From: an uncultured Phascolarctobacterium sp.
Lineage (GTDB): Bacteria > Bacillota > Negativicutes > Acidaminococcales > Acidaminococcaceae
Assembly: GCA_900544885.1 (NCBI GenBank)
Contig: UQWU01000006.1
Coordinates: forward strand, 1 to 45,945
Direction: 5' to 3'
DNA: 45,945 bases
The position numbers and the translations under genes were made by a program. This document shows, in pieces, positions 8,558 to 16,338 of this stretch (position 1 is the stretch's first letter; every line of letters begins with the position of its first letter). The notes beneath the pieces are model-generated. The model made no database searches and was not told the origin of the DNA. It was given only the letters and a program-made list of their open reading frames with translations.

Positions 8558-11215
8558 TCAAACTTCTTCATACTCAGTACGGGCAATTAATTCATCTTGA
8601 ATAGGTTTAGAAACTTCACACCAATATTGAGTAAAGCCAGCTACACGTACAAGTAAATCACGATAATTATCTGGATTAGCCTGAGCATCCTTCAACATAC
8701 GAGAATCAACAACATTAAACTGAATATGATATCCGCCATTATTCATAAATGCTTTAATCATATCAAGCATTTTAATAGAACCATTTAACCCCTTAATAGA
8801 TGCCGGATGTAATTTCATATTCAATTGTGTATTCTTATAATTGGTATGGTCAATTACAGTTGCAGACCTTAATACTGCATAAGGACCATTTTGATCAGTA
8901 CCTGGATATGGAGATTGACCGCCATCAGCTAATGTTACACCAGCAAGACGACCATCAGCAGAAGCAATATCAGCCTGTCCTAATGGGCCATGAGTACCTA
9001 CCGATAACATAGATGCACACCATTTATGACCAAATACATCAGTAATTTCCTCAGTAGATTTTACGAAACAATCAGCAACATCTACATAAATTTGATCTAC
9101 ATAAGGATCATCATTACCGTATTTAGGTGCACGCATACATAAAGCATAAATTCGTTCCCAATCAGGATTAGAAACTTCTTTTTCCTGCTCCATCATAGAA
9201 AAATTATGAGTTCGCAATGCACTAACATAACCAAAATTATGCAGTAAAGCATCTTTTAGTTCATCCATAGAAAAAGCTTTATCATCAAAAACATTCTTTT
9301 TAATAGAAGCTAAAGAATTAGAAGCATTTACTTGACCAGTAATCCAAGTTGTAAAACATCTATTATAACGTAAACCTGCATGATCAATATCAGCACCTTT
9401 TTCAATACAATCAGCTGATAAAGCAGATAGCAATAACGGTTGATCCAATTCAAAAGTTGCGGAAACTTTCATATTATAAGTTTCATTAAATACATGAATG
9501 ACTTTTCTAAAGTACTGCTTGAATGTATCTAATACTTCATCAAAGCTTTCAAATTCTTTACCTCTAGACGGGAATACTCTAATATTAGTACGCGGATCTA
9601 CGCCATCAAAAATAACTAATTCTAAAATTTTAGGTACATTAATAAAGTTAATGCCTGTAGCACTATAAGCACCAGCACCAATCTTACCATCATATACAGC
9701 ACCTGGTTGAATTTCCAAGCATCCGCCAATGCTCCATGCACGAGCATCTTCTAAAGTAATACCTTCACAAGCATGATTTTTCATGCAATATTCAATACCA
9801 ACACGATTATTTACCCAAGCTGGCATACCACAACCTGTTTTATTACATTCAATACATTTAAGCAAAAATGCATCTGATAACTTTCCATCATAAATAACAG
9901 ATAAAGTTGGCGATACGGTAGGACAATGAATCGCAGCTTCTAGGAACAAATACTCTAATTCATTTTCTGCACTAGAACCATCAGGTTTTACACCACCTAA
10001 ACAAATATTATTAAATGTATTGCCTGCTAAAATACCAGTAGTACCTGCACAGGTTGCAATTTCCAATTCCGTATATTTTACACGCATACATTCTAATGCT
10101 TCTAATGTTTGCTCACGCGTGATTATCCCTGCATCAATATCTTTTTTCCAATAAGGATATAAAACCTGACCTAAACGTCCAGGAGAGAAACCTGAACCTT
10201 GCATTTCATTATAAACTTCTAATTGACAAGTCCAATGCAATTGTAAAGCATCCATAAAGTTACGCGGAGGTTTAGCAGATATCCATTCCAAACGTTCAGC
10301 CATATCCTCATAAACTTTCTTTTGTTTGTCATCCTTTTCTAAAGATGCTAATCTTTGTGCTTCTGCAGCATATTTACGAATCCAAATTTGTACACCTTCA
10401 ATAGCATAAATAGTAGCTTCCCAATAAGCTATTTTATCAACAGCAGTACCATCACCAGCATTTTCAGCAATTAATTCTTTACAACGTTCAATCATACCTT
10501 GAAAACCTTTGCTGAAAACTATTTGATAGTTATTGACACTACGTCCATGACGGTTACCATATTCCATATCAGCAGCCATCAAAACAACATCTTTAAATTT
10601 CACCAAAGTATCATATTCTGGATGCATTGTTCCCCACATCCAACAGGTATCTTCAGCAGATTTATTTTGCCAATATTTACAAATTTCAATCATAGCAGGA
10701 TGTTCTTCTACACGTAAACCAAAACGACGTGCCATAGATAAAACCTTATCCGTACTTTCAGATACAACACCACCACCTGTAGCTAAAATTGTAATTTCTT
10801 CTAAAGCCTTATTTGAAGCCTTCTTAGTATCTTTTTTAGCTCTTTCTTCATCGCTAAGCGGAAATTCATTTGCCGTCCATGGAGTAAGGCTAGCACCTCG
10901 AACATATTTATTACGACTCATAACCAAAATCTCATCAGGACGAATTGCTGCATCAAGATGAGCAAAAGCACTCTTCATCGCTAAACCACGGCGAACTAAA
11001 GGATGTTTACCTTCTTCTTTTATCCATGTTCTAGTGTACCAATAAGGGAAAGTAGTATCCAAAGAAATTTTTGCATCGTAAAATTCTTGCATTAATTTTT
11101 TTGCTCGTGGACAAGCATTTTTCTTTATCTCACGATCTTCAACTTCTTCTGGCCTCTCACCACAAGTAAAGCATAAATAATCATTGTTAAGCTTAGGATT
11201 GTTTTTTTCGTTCAT
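8558..11215 (-). CDS. Glycyl radical enzyme, 4-hydroxyphenylacetate-decarboxylase-like catalytic subunit, substrate uncertain
   Basis: 885 residues, the length of HpdB/CsdB. The glycyl radical motif is RVAGF with Gly860, followed by a C-terminal IQDELIARTEYEEV typical of the arylacetate decarboxylase branch. The thiyl loop reads SIGGCLE, giving Cys499 and Glu501, the Cys-x-Glu pattern of decarboxylases and eliminases. Pyruvate formate-lyase instead has two adjacent cysteines. The adjacent double-cluster small subunit is a hallmark of 4-hydroxyphenylacetate decarboxylase, which makes p-cresol. However, by an alignment made from memory, the two residues that bind the phenol hydroxyl in that enzyme (His536 and Glu637) correspond here to Asn523 (GINFI) and Trp624 (RYNRCFTTWI). 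A different aryl- or alkyl-acetate is therefore likely. The ATG has AGGAGG upstream, with a promoter near 11316-11343. First gene of its operon. Confidence 0.9.
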   Translation of the reverse strand: MNEKNNPKLNNDYLCFTCGERPEEVEDREIKKNACPRAKKLMQEFYDAKISLDTTFPYWYTRTWIKEEGKHPLVRRGLAMKSAFAHLDAAIRPDEILVMSRNKYVRGASLTPWTANEFPLSDEERAKKDTKKASNKALEEITILATGGGVVSESTDKVLSMARRFGLRVEEHPAMIEICKYWQNKSAEDTCWMWGTMHPEYDTLVKFKDVVLMAADMEYGNRHGRSVNNYQIVFSKGFQGMIERCKELIAENAGDGTAVDKIAYWEATIYAIEGVQIWIRKYAAEAQRLASLEKDDKQKKVYEDMAERLEWISAKPPRNFMDALQLHWTCQLEVYNEMQGSGFSPGRLGQVLYPYWKKDIDAGIITREQTLEALECMRVKYTELEIATCAGTTGILAGNTFNNICLGGVKPDGSSAENELEYLFLEAAIHCPTVSPTLSVIYDGKLSDAFLLKCIECNKTGCGMPAWVNNRVGIEYCMKNHACEGITLEDARAWSIGGCLEIQPGAVYDGKIGAGAYSATGINFINVPKILELVIFDGVDPRTNIRVFPSRGKEFESFDEVLDTFKQYFRKVIHVFNETYNMKVSATFELDQPLLLSALSADCIEKGADIDHAGLRYNRCFTTWITGQVNASNSLASIKKNVFDDKAFSMDELKDALLHNFGYVSALRTHNFSMMEQEKEVSNPDWERIYALCMRAPKYGNDDPYVDQIYVDVADCFVKSTEEITDVFGHKWCASMLSVGTHGPLGQADIASADGRLAGVTLADGGQSPYPGTDQNGPYAVLRSATVIDHTNYKNTQLNMKLHPASIKGLNGSIKMLDMIKAFMNNGGYHIQFNVVDSRMLKDAQANPDNYRDLLVRVAGFTQYWCEVSKPIQDELIARTEYEEV

Positions 11216-11315
11216 AAGTATTCCTCCTAAAATTTATAAACATGATTAATGAAAAGATAACTTTTTATATTAAGTCCTTTTCCTATATTCATATTTTACT
11301 ATTACATAAAAATAT

Positions 11316-11359
11316 TTTATACGTCCACCTAAGACAATAACAATGCTATTTTTTTGTCT
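11316..11359 (-). promoter_or_regulatory. Probable GRE operon promoter with an inverted repeat over the -35
   Basis: On the minus strand TTGTTA (11338-11343), a 16-base spacer and TATAAA (11316-11321) form a good promoter, leaving a leader of about 95 bases before the GRE ATG at 11215. The -35 is flanked by AGACAA (11332-11337) and TTGTCT (11354-11359), an inverted repeat with a 16-base gap. It could be the operator of the PucR-type regulator, but no experiment or second copy supports this. Confidence 0.5.
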
Positions 11360-11397
11360 ATAAAGACCATATTAATAATATTTTTCTATAAACAAAA

Positions 11398-11423
11398 AAC
11401 CTCTGAGCACTAGTTTAGAGGTT
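11398..11423 (-). terminator. Terminator of the upstream OFA-type carrier gene
   Basis: AACCTCTGA / TTAGAGGTT with loop GCACTAGT; on the minus strand it runs into TTTTTTG. It sits 12 bases after the carrier stop. The sequence is almost the same as the hairpin at 4092-4117, loop included, and the two bracket the GRE operon. Confidence 0.8.
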
Positions 11424-11434
11424 TTGTTATATTG

Positions 11435-12709
11435 TTAATTATTATTTTTAGCACCAACAATAGTAATCGTACCTAACAAGCAAAATATCGCCAAATAAAT
11501 AAACACGGGTGTAAAACTACCTGTAAATAATAGCATCTTTTCGGCAGCTAAAGGCCCAACTAAACCACCTATAAAACCATAGGAAGTAAAAATCAAGCCA
11601 AAAATCATACCAAAATATTTTAAACCAAATAAATCACTAACTAAAGGTCCACTAATAGCAAATAAAGTACCTAAAGAATAACCAATACAAGCAGTACAAA
11701 TACATAATGGCACTGAATGCTGAACATTCAATAAGCCCCAATATCCTAGACTACCTAAAATAAAAGATAAACAACCTAATACCCGTCGATCTAATTTATC
11801 CGATAAAATTCCGGCAATAATACGACTGAATCCATTGGTTAAATTAAATGCAGTAAGTGCCATTACACCATTAATGCCTAAAAAAACACTATAACTTTTG
11901 GACAATGAAACCATAGAAATGCCTGCTGCCCCCATGAAAGCCCAGGTAAGCCACATCATCCAAAAGGCTTTTGTCCTGATGGCTTCCTTCGGTGTCATTT
12001 CTTTACCTAATACCTTAGCAGAAGTGCTATTGTTATTTTGCAAAGCAATTAATAATGCTTGATGTGCATTTTTTTGCTCTGCTGTAAGAGTACTTTTTTC
12101 AGGCATTTCTGCTAACATAGCTCCAATGATATTGAATAGCAAAATAAGCAATGTTATAAGCAGGTTCATAGTAACATAGCCATAATTATTCAACAAATAA
12201 TTTAAAATAGGTGCTGTTACTGCTGCTGAACAACCGAAAACTAAATTAATAATGCCTGTTACTAACCCTCTTTTATGTGGAAACCAATTTTGTACAGTAG
12301 CTAATCCCGGTCCATAAATAAAGCAAGAGGAAAAACCTGTTAAAAACGCCCACAGCCAAATCATCTCCATATCCATAGCATAAATAGCTAGAAACATACC
12401 GATAATTTGTATCAACGTACCTAGAAGATATGATTTACGTGTGCCTAACAGCATATGCCATTTACCACATAAAAAAGTCCCGATACCAGCAGAAACTAAC
12501 AATAAAGTCATTACCATACCTGCATCAGAATGCAATGTTTGACGCCAATATTCGCTTAATACACCAGGATAACCAAAGGTTAAAGCACCTGACCAAAAAA
12601 TAGCAATCGCACAACCAAGCACAGCTCGCCATCCTTTGCTATCTCTTTCCTGCATAGCTTTAGCTGTATAGTTGTTTTTACAAGAGCCTATTTTTATTTC
12701 TGTAGACAA
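11435..12709 (-). CDS. OFA-type MFS carrier, paralogue of the GRE-module carrier (copy 2)
   Basis: 424 residues with the OFA hallmark VQNWFPHKRGLVTGI and about 12 membrane segments. It is co-linear with the carrier at 6918-8183 and has the same conserved blocks (FWSGAL, GYPGVL, EYWRQTL, MTPKEAI, GAAGISMVSLSKSYSV). The start is a TTG at 12709 with AGGTG seven bases upstream. The bases before both carriers share TTGAAAGTAGGTG, so the duplication included the ribosome site. It has its own terminator (11398-11423) and a TATAAT-like box at about 12743-12748, so it is probably a separate transcript. It may import the same acid as copy 1 or serve the neighbouring aminotransferase; this is inference only. 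Confidence 0.87.
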   Translation of the reverse strand: MSTEIKIGSCKNNYTAKAMQERDSKGWRAVLGCAIAIFWSGALTFGYPGVLSEYWRQTLHSDAGMVMTLLLVSAGIGTFLCGKWHMLLGTRKSYLLGTLIQIIGMFLAIYAMDMEMIWLWAFLTGFSSCFIYGPGLATVQNWFPHKRGLVTGIINLVFGCSAAVTAPILNYLLNNYGYVTMNLLITLLILLFNIIGAMLAEMPEKSTLTAEQKNAHQALLIALQNNNSTSAKVLGKEMTPKEAIRTKAFWMMWLTWAFMGAAGISMVSLSKSYSVFLGINGVMALTAFNLTNGFSRIIAGILSDKLDRRVLGCLSFILGSLGYWGLLNVQHSVPLCICTACIGYSLGTLFAISGPLVSDLFGLKYFGMIFGLIFTSYGFIGGLVGPLAAEKMLLFTGSFTPVFIYLAIFCLLGTITIVGAKNNN

Positions 12710-12761
12710 TGCTCTACACCTACTTTCAAAAAATATATTTTATTATAGTAAAAAGTAAAGA

Positions 12762-12792
12762 AAAAAGCCAGCAGAATTAACTGCCGGCTTTT
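12762..12792 (-). terminator. Terminator of the aminotransferase gene
   Basis: AAAAGCCGGCAG / CTGCTGGCTTTT (minus strand), a 12-bp stem with one wobble and loop TTAATT, followed by TTCTTT. It begins 24 bases after the aminotransferase stop and separates that gene from the OFA carrier. Confidence 0.88.
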
Positions 12793-12815
12793 GAAGATTA
12801 TAATATTAATTTATT

Positions 12816-13994
12816 TTACATACATTCTTTAATTGCCTTAGCCATACGTTGGATACCTTCTACAATACGGTCATCAGGCATATTAGAATAATTGATACGC
12901 ATACTGCGGTCTGTTTTTTGATTCGGATAGAAAGCATCGCCGATAACACCGGCAACTTTCATTTCGATACATTTATTAAATACTTTCAAAGCGCTTACGC
13001 CTTCCGGGAAAGTAAGCCACAGGAACAAACCACCTTCAGGATGGGTCCATTCAGTTCCTTCCGGGAAATATTTATCCATAGATTCCAAAATTAAATCACG
13101 ACGATGTTTATACAAAGCCACAATTTTTTTCACGTGTTCGTCCAAATCATATTCATCCATATACGCATCAGCCACACCTTGGTCAAAATTGGAGGTATGT
13201 AAATCAGCACTTTGTTTGATTTTCACGAATTCACTCAGCAGATTATGTTCAGCTGCAATCCAACCTAAACGTAAACCAGGACAGAAGATTTTGGAGAAAG
13301 TACCAAGGAACATAACTAAACCTTTAGTATCCAAAGATTTCAAGGACGGCAGAATAACACCTTCATAACGCAATTCGCCATAAGGATTATCTTCTACAAC
13401 AGGTAAATTATACTTATTTACAACTTCCATAAATTTTTGGCGTCTTTCCATAGACCAAGTACGACCAGTAGGATTTTGGAAATCAGGAATTACATAAATA
13501 AATTTACAATTGGGAGTCGTAGCTAAGATTTTATCCAATTCTTCTGGAATTAAACCGCCGTTATCTGTAGGCACTTCAACGAATTTAGGTTGATAGGCAT
13601 TAAATGCATTAAGTGCACCTAAATAAGAAGGACTTTCGCACAATACTACATCATCAGGATTCAAAAACAGTTTGCCTACAAAGTCAAGACATTGTTGAGA
13701 ACCTGTTGTAATCAAAATATCATCAGCATCTACAGTAGCATGATATTTGTCAGCCATACGTTGAGCAATTTTAGCACGCAAAGTAGGACGGCCTTCAGTA
13801 GTTGCATATTGCAGTAATTGACGACCTTCTTTTAAAACTAAATCATGAGAAACCTTAGCAATTTCTTCTACCGGAAATAGTTCCGGTGCAGGAAGTCCGC
13901 CAGCAAAAGAAATAATATCAGGTTGAGCAGTTAATTTCAGTAATTCACGGATTTCGGAAGACTTCATTCTATCCATACGTTGAGCAAAATTCAT
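12816..13994 (-). CDS. PLP-dependent class I/II aminotransferase, 2-aminoadipate / LysN-like type
   Basis: 392 residues, fold type I. The N-terminus (ISFAGGLPAPELFP) and the block YATTEGRPTLR are characteristic of the LysN/ARO8/MocR-domain aminotransferases that accept 2-aminoadipate, branched-chain or aromatic amino acids. PLP contacts are visible: Asn174 in FQNPTGR, Asp202, Tyr205, the Schiff-base lysine Lys235 in GTFSKIFCPGLRLGW, and an Arg in SMRINYS for the substrate carboxylate. It is cytoplasmic. It stands alone between a promoter region and its own terminator. It lies next to the GRE module and could supply aryl-2-oxo acids on the way to arylacetates, but its codon use and separate terminator argue that it may simply be a housekeeping amino acid transaminase. 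Confidence 0.9.
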   Translation of the reverse strand: MNFAQRMDRMKSSEIRELLKLTAQPDIISFAGGLPAPELFPVEEIAKVSHDLVLKEGRQLLQYATTEGRPTLRAKIAQRMADKYHATVDADDILITTGSQQCLDFVGKLFLNPDDVVLCESPSYLGALNAFNAYQPKFVEVPTDNGGLIPEELDKILATTPNCKFIYVIPDFQNPTGRTWSMERRQKFMEVVNKYNLPVVEDNPYGELRYEGVILPSLKSLDTKGLVMFLGTFSKIFCPGLRLGWIAAEHNLLSEFVKIKQSADLHTSNFDQGVADAYMDEYDLDEHVKKIVALYKHRRDLILESMDKYFPEGTEWTHPEGGLFLWLTFPEGVSALKVFNKCIEMKVAGVIGDAFYPNQKTDRSMRINYSNMPDDRIVEGIQRMAKAIKECM

Positions 13995-14161
13995 AATATA
14001 AAACCCTCACTTCTCTTATAGCTTAAACAGCTTTAGTTTGTAAGTTACATTGTAACAGTAAAACGTAAAACTCTCAAGGAAAATGTACTTATATATATTT
14101 TTTTGTTCTCTGTTATTAGAAATATGTTAAATTGATTACGCTTTTTTCACAAAAATAATAT

Positions 14162-14202
14162 AACCCCGCAAAGTAAGAAACACTTCCTTACTTTACGAGG
14201 TT
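14162..14202 (-). terminator. Terminator downstream of the cold shock gene
   Basis: AACCCCGCAAAGTAAG pairs with CTTACTTTACGAGGTT, a 16-position stem with two imperfect pairs and a 9-base loop. On the minus strand it is followed by ATATTATTTTTG. It lies 35 bases after the cold shock gene. Confidence 0.85.
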
Positions 14203-14236
14203 AATTATGTTACGTCATTTTATGCTAAGAAGAAAA

Positions 14237-14434
14237 TTAGATGTGACGTACGTTGGTAGCTTGCTCACCGCGCTCGCCTTGTACTACATCAAATTCTACG
14301 TCCCAACCTTCTTCTAAGGTTTTGAAGCCGTCAGCTTGAATACCGGAGAAGTGAACAAATAAATCTTTGCCGCCTTCACGTTGAATAAAACCATAACCCT
14401 TCTCTGCATTAAACCATTTAACTTTACCAGTCAT
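14237..14434 (-). CDS. Cold shock protein, CspA family
   Basis: 65 residues, a single OB-fold cold shock domain. RNP1 is KGYGFI (residues 12-17) and RNP2 is LFVHF (25-29), the aromatic residues that stack on single-stranded RNA or DNA. It acts as an RNA chaperone in the cytoplasm. A GGGAGG ribosome site lies before the ATG. It has its own promoter at 14483-14511 and terminator at 14162-14202, so it is monocistronic. Length and motifs are entirely standard. Confidence 0.97.
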   Translation of the reverse strand: MTGKVKWFNAEKGYGFIQREGGKDLFVHFSGIQADGFKTLEEGWDVEFDVVQGERGEQATNVRHI

Positions 14435-14482
14435 CTTATAGCCTCCCTAATATCAATTTGAGTCATTCAACCCATTTCAACT

Positions 14483-14511
14483 ATTATAGCTTAAAGAGCA
14501 AGTAAAAGCAA
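14483..14511 (-). promoter_or_regulatory. Sigma-70-type promoter of the cold shock gene
   Basis: On the minus strand TTGCTT (14506-14511), a 17-base spacer and TATAAT (14483-14488). The leader to the ATG is about 40 bases, much shorter than the long 5' leader of E. coli cspA, so RNA-structure cold induction of that kind is not evident. Confidence 0.75.
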
Positions 14512-14535
14512 ATTATTTTCTGAATTTTTATAAAA

Positions 14536-14802
14536 TTATTTTTCAGTATTCTGTTTTTGCCAAGAGGAACATAATTTCAGCTTCATGCTCCTAGGCAATT
14601 GTTTTATGGCATATTCTCTTTTCAAAGCACTTTCTTTATCAGACAATTCCTCAACATACGCCAAGGTCAGCGGACCGCGGCCACGAGTATACTTCGCACC
14701 CTTGCCTGCTTTATGCATAGCCAGACGATGTTCAAGGTTGTTTGTCCAACCTGTATATAAGCTGTCATCTTTGCAACGCAGCATATATACAAATGCAGAC
14801 AT
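14536..14802 (-). CDS. GIY-YIG domain protein (UPF0213 / YhbQ-like)
   Basis: 88 residues. The N-terminal VYMLRCKDDSLYTGWTNN holds the GIY-YIG core in the VYML...LYTG form, followed by the conserved Arg of LEHRLAMHKAGKGAKYTR and a Glu in the block KESALKREYAIKQL. Members of this small single-domain family are putative nucleases with no partner domain. Their role is thought to lie in nucleic-acid maintenance but is not well defined. The start codon directly abuts the stop of the cyclophilin gene, with AGAGGTTG inside that gene as ribosome site, so the two are translationally linked. Confidence 0.92.
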   Translation of the reverse strand: MSAFVYMLRCKDDSLYTGWTNNLEHRLAMHKAGKGAKYTRGRGPLTLAYVEELSDKESALKREYAIKQLPRSMKLKLCSSWQKQNTEK

Positions 14803-15273
14803 TTATTTTACAACCTCTACTTTTTCCATGATAACAGCTTCACGCGGACGATCACGGAAATCAGTCGGTACAACACCAATTAAACGAACAACATCCATAC
14901 CTTCAACGATTTTACCGAAGATTGCATGGTGACCGTTCAGCCACGGAGTAGGAGCCAATGTAATGAAGAATTGGCTACCACCGGTGTTAGGACCTGCATT
15001 AGCCATGGACAGAATACCTTCATCATCATGTTTCAAACCTTCGCCGAATTCGTCTTTAATTTCATAGCCGGGGCCGCCCATACCGGTACCGGTGGGATCG
15101 CCGCCTTGAATCATAAAGCCATCAATAACACGATGGAAAATCAGGCCGTCATAAAAGCCTTTTTCAGTTAAGTCGATGAAATTTTTGGTAGTCAAAGGAG
15201 CTTTGTCCTCAAACATTTCAGCAACAAAAGTACCTTTGTTAGTTGTAAATTTAATTTTTCTGTTTTCACTCAT
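14803..15273 (-). CDS. Cyclophilin-type peptidyl-prolyl cis-trans isomerase
   Basis: 156 residues from the ATG at 15273, which has GGAGGA upstream; a TTG five codons earlier overlaps that ribosome site and is rejected. Active-site landmarks are FHRVIDGFMIQGGDPTG (Arg, Phe and Gln of the cyclophilin core), the block SMANAGPNTGGSQFFI, and WLNGHHAIFGKI. It has no signal peptide, so it is a cytoplasmic foldase. It is short, as usual for bacterial PpiB-like proteins. It is followed without a gap by the GIY-YIG gene and preceded by a membrane-protein gene 18 bases upstream, making a three-gene unit. Confidence 0.95.
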   Translation of the reverse strand: MSENRKIKFTTNKGTFVAEMFEDKAPLTTKNFIDLTEKGFYDGLIFHRVIDGFMIQGGDPTGTGMGGPGYEIKDEFGEGLKHDDEGILSMANAGPNTGGSQFFITLAPTPWLNGHHAIFGKIVEGMDVVRLIGVVPTDFRDRPREAVIMEKVEVVK

Positions 15274-15291
15274 AGTTAGTTCCTCCAAATA

Positions 15292-16182
15292 TTATTTTCT
15301 AAAAGCAACCTGATGACGGAGCAGAGCTACAAATAAGTAAGCACCGGTACCGATAGCAGCCATCGCAGCCGGCAGTAATGCTTGCGCTGCAGCATTACCA
15401 TGCAGGAAGGTACTGCTAAATAAAATCATCAGGAAGAAGCCCATCATAGTTTGCAAACGTTTCGGCAGTAAACGTTTACCTGTTTTATCACCTTTAGCCT
15501 GAGTATAATAGCTGATACGGATTTCCGGCAGATACAGTATAAAAGCAGCACTCATAATATAGATATAATTCATGGACAGTATATTAGGTTGTTTACTAAA
15601 TTCAGCAATAACTAGACCTGCCAAAGAAATACCTGCTAAATACAAGCTGCGGAAATAGCCTGCCTGAATCTGGCTCTCTAAAATATACGCAGCACCAGTC
15701 AACAACGGATATACCCAGAATCCGTCTTTACCTAGCCAAATAGCAGTACCGATAATAATAACGTTATCTCCTATACGATGACGATCACCGGAGCTACGAT
15801 TAAGCATACGCAAAATAAAGAGCAGCCAAAGCATAACTAAAATATTACCTTCGCCTAAAAAATAATAGGCAATCAAGGTCAGACCACCACCGATAATGCC
15901 GCCTAATTGACGATCAGGGTCCAGCTCTTGAGCAATCATATAACATAATAAGAAACCTAGTGCATAACCTACAGCAACTACAACTGCAGGACCGGACTCC
16001 ATACCGGTCATTGATTTCCACAAGGTTACCAGTACGGAAATAATCACTGCGCACATCACGGCAAGCTTAGTTACCTTATTATCGAAATCAATAGGACGTC
16101 CTAAACCTAAGTATTGGCTAAGACCTGTGGAATCGTAATCTGCCGGTTGGTCACCTGCATATTTATTACGTTTTTTGGACAT
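15292..16182 (-). CDS. Multi-pass membrane protein of unknown function
   Basis: 296 residues from the ATG at 16182, which has AAGGTG seven bases upstream; a longer frame to 16281 lacks a convincing site. The first 45 residues are hydrophilic with several Lys/Arg (KKRNKYAGDQP). About eight hydrophobic stretches follow, for example LAVMCAVIISVLVTLW, AVVVAVGYALGFLLCYMIA and NYIYIMSAAFILYLPEI. I see no transporter signature, nucleotide site or metal motif. It heads a unit with cyclophilin and GIY-YIG genes, which gives no functional hint. Only its inner-membrane location can be asserted. Confidence 0.8.
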   Translation of the reverse strand: MSKKRNKYAGDQPADYDSTGLSQYLGLGRPIDFDNKVTKLAVMCAVIISVLVTLWKSMTGMESGPAVVVAVGYALGFLLCYMIAQELDPDRQLGGIIGGGLTLIAYYFLGEGNILVMLWLLFILRMLNRSSGDRHRIGDNVIIIGTAIWLGKDGFWVYPLLTGAAYILESQIQAGYFRSLYLAGISLAGLVIAEFSKQPNILSMNYIYIMSAAFILYLPEIRISYYTQAKGDKTGKRLLPKRLQTMMGFFLMILFSSTFLHGNAAAQALLPAAMAAIGTGAYLFVALLRHQVAFRK

Positions 16183-16338
16183 AGTATCACACCTTACCTC
16201 AAAGTTTTTAACTTCTTTATTATACCATAGCAATGCACATCTGTCATAAGAAAAAGGAACTATTATGAGTTTTTCCCCCATAATAGTCCCTCTTTTCCAG
16301 ATAATTAATATAACATGATTTTTCCTAAAAAGTACTCT

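Noticed and set aside
8558..11215. GRE as pyruvate formate-lyase, glycerol dehydratase or choline lyase
   Set aside because: The thiyl loop has a single Cys with Cys-x-Glu, not the Cys-Cys pair of pyruvate formate-lyase. The length, the C-terminal block and the double-cluster small subunit point to the arylacetate decarboxylase branch. No microcompartment or aldehyde dehydrogenase genes are present.
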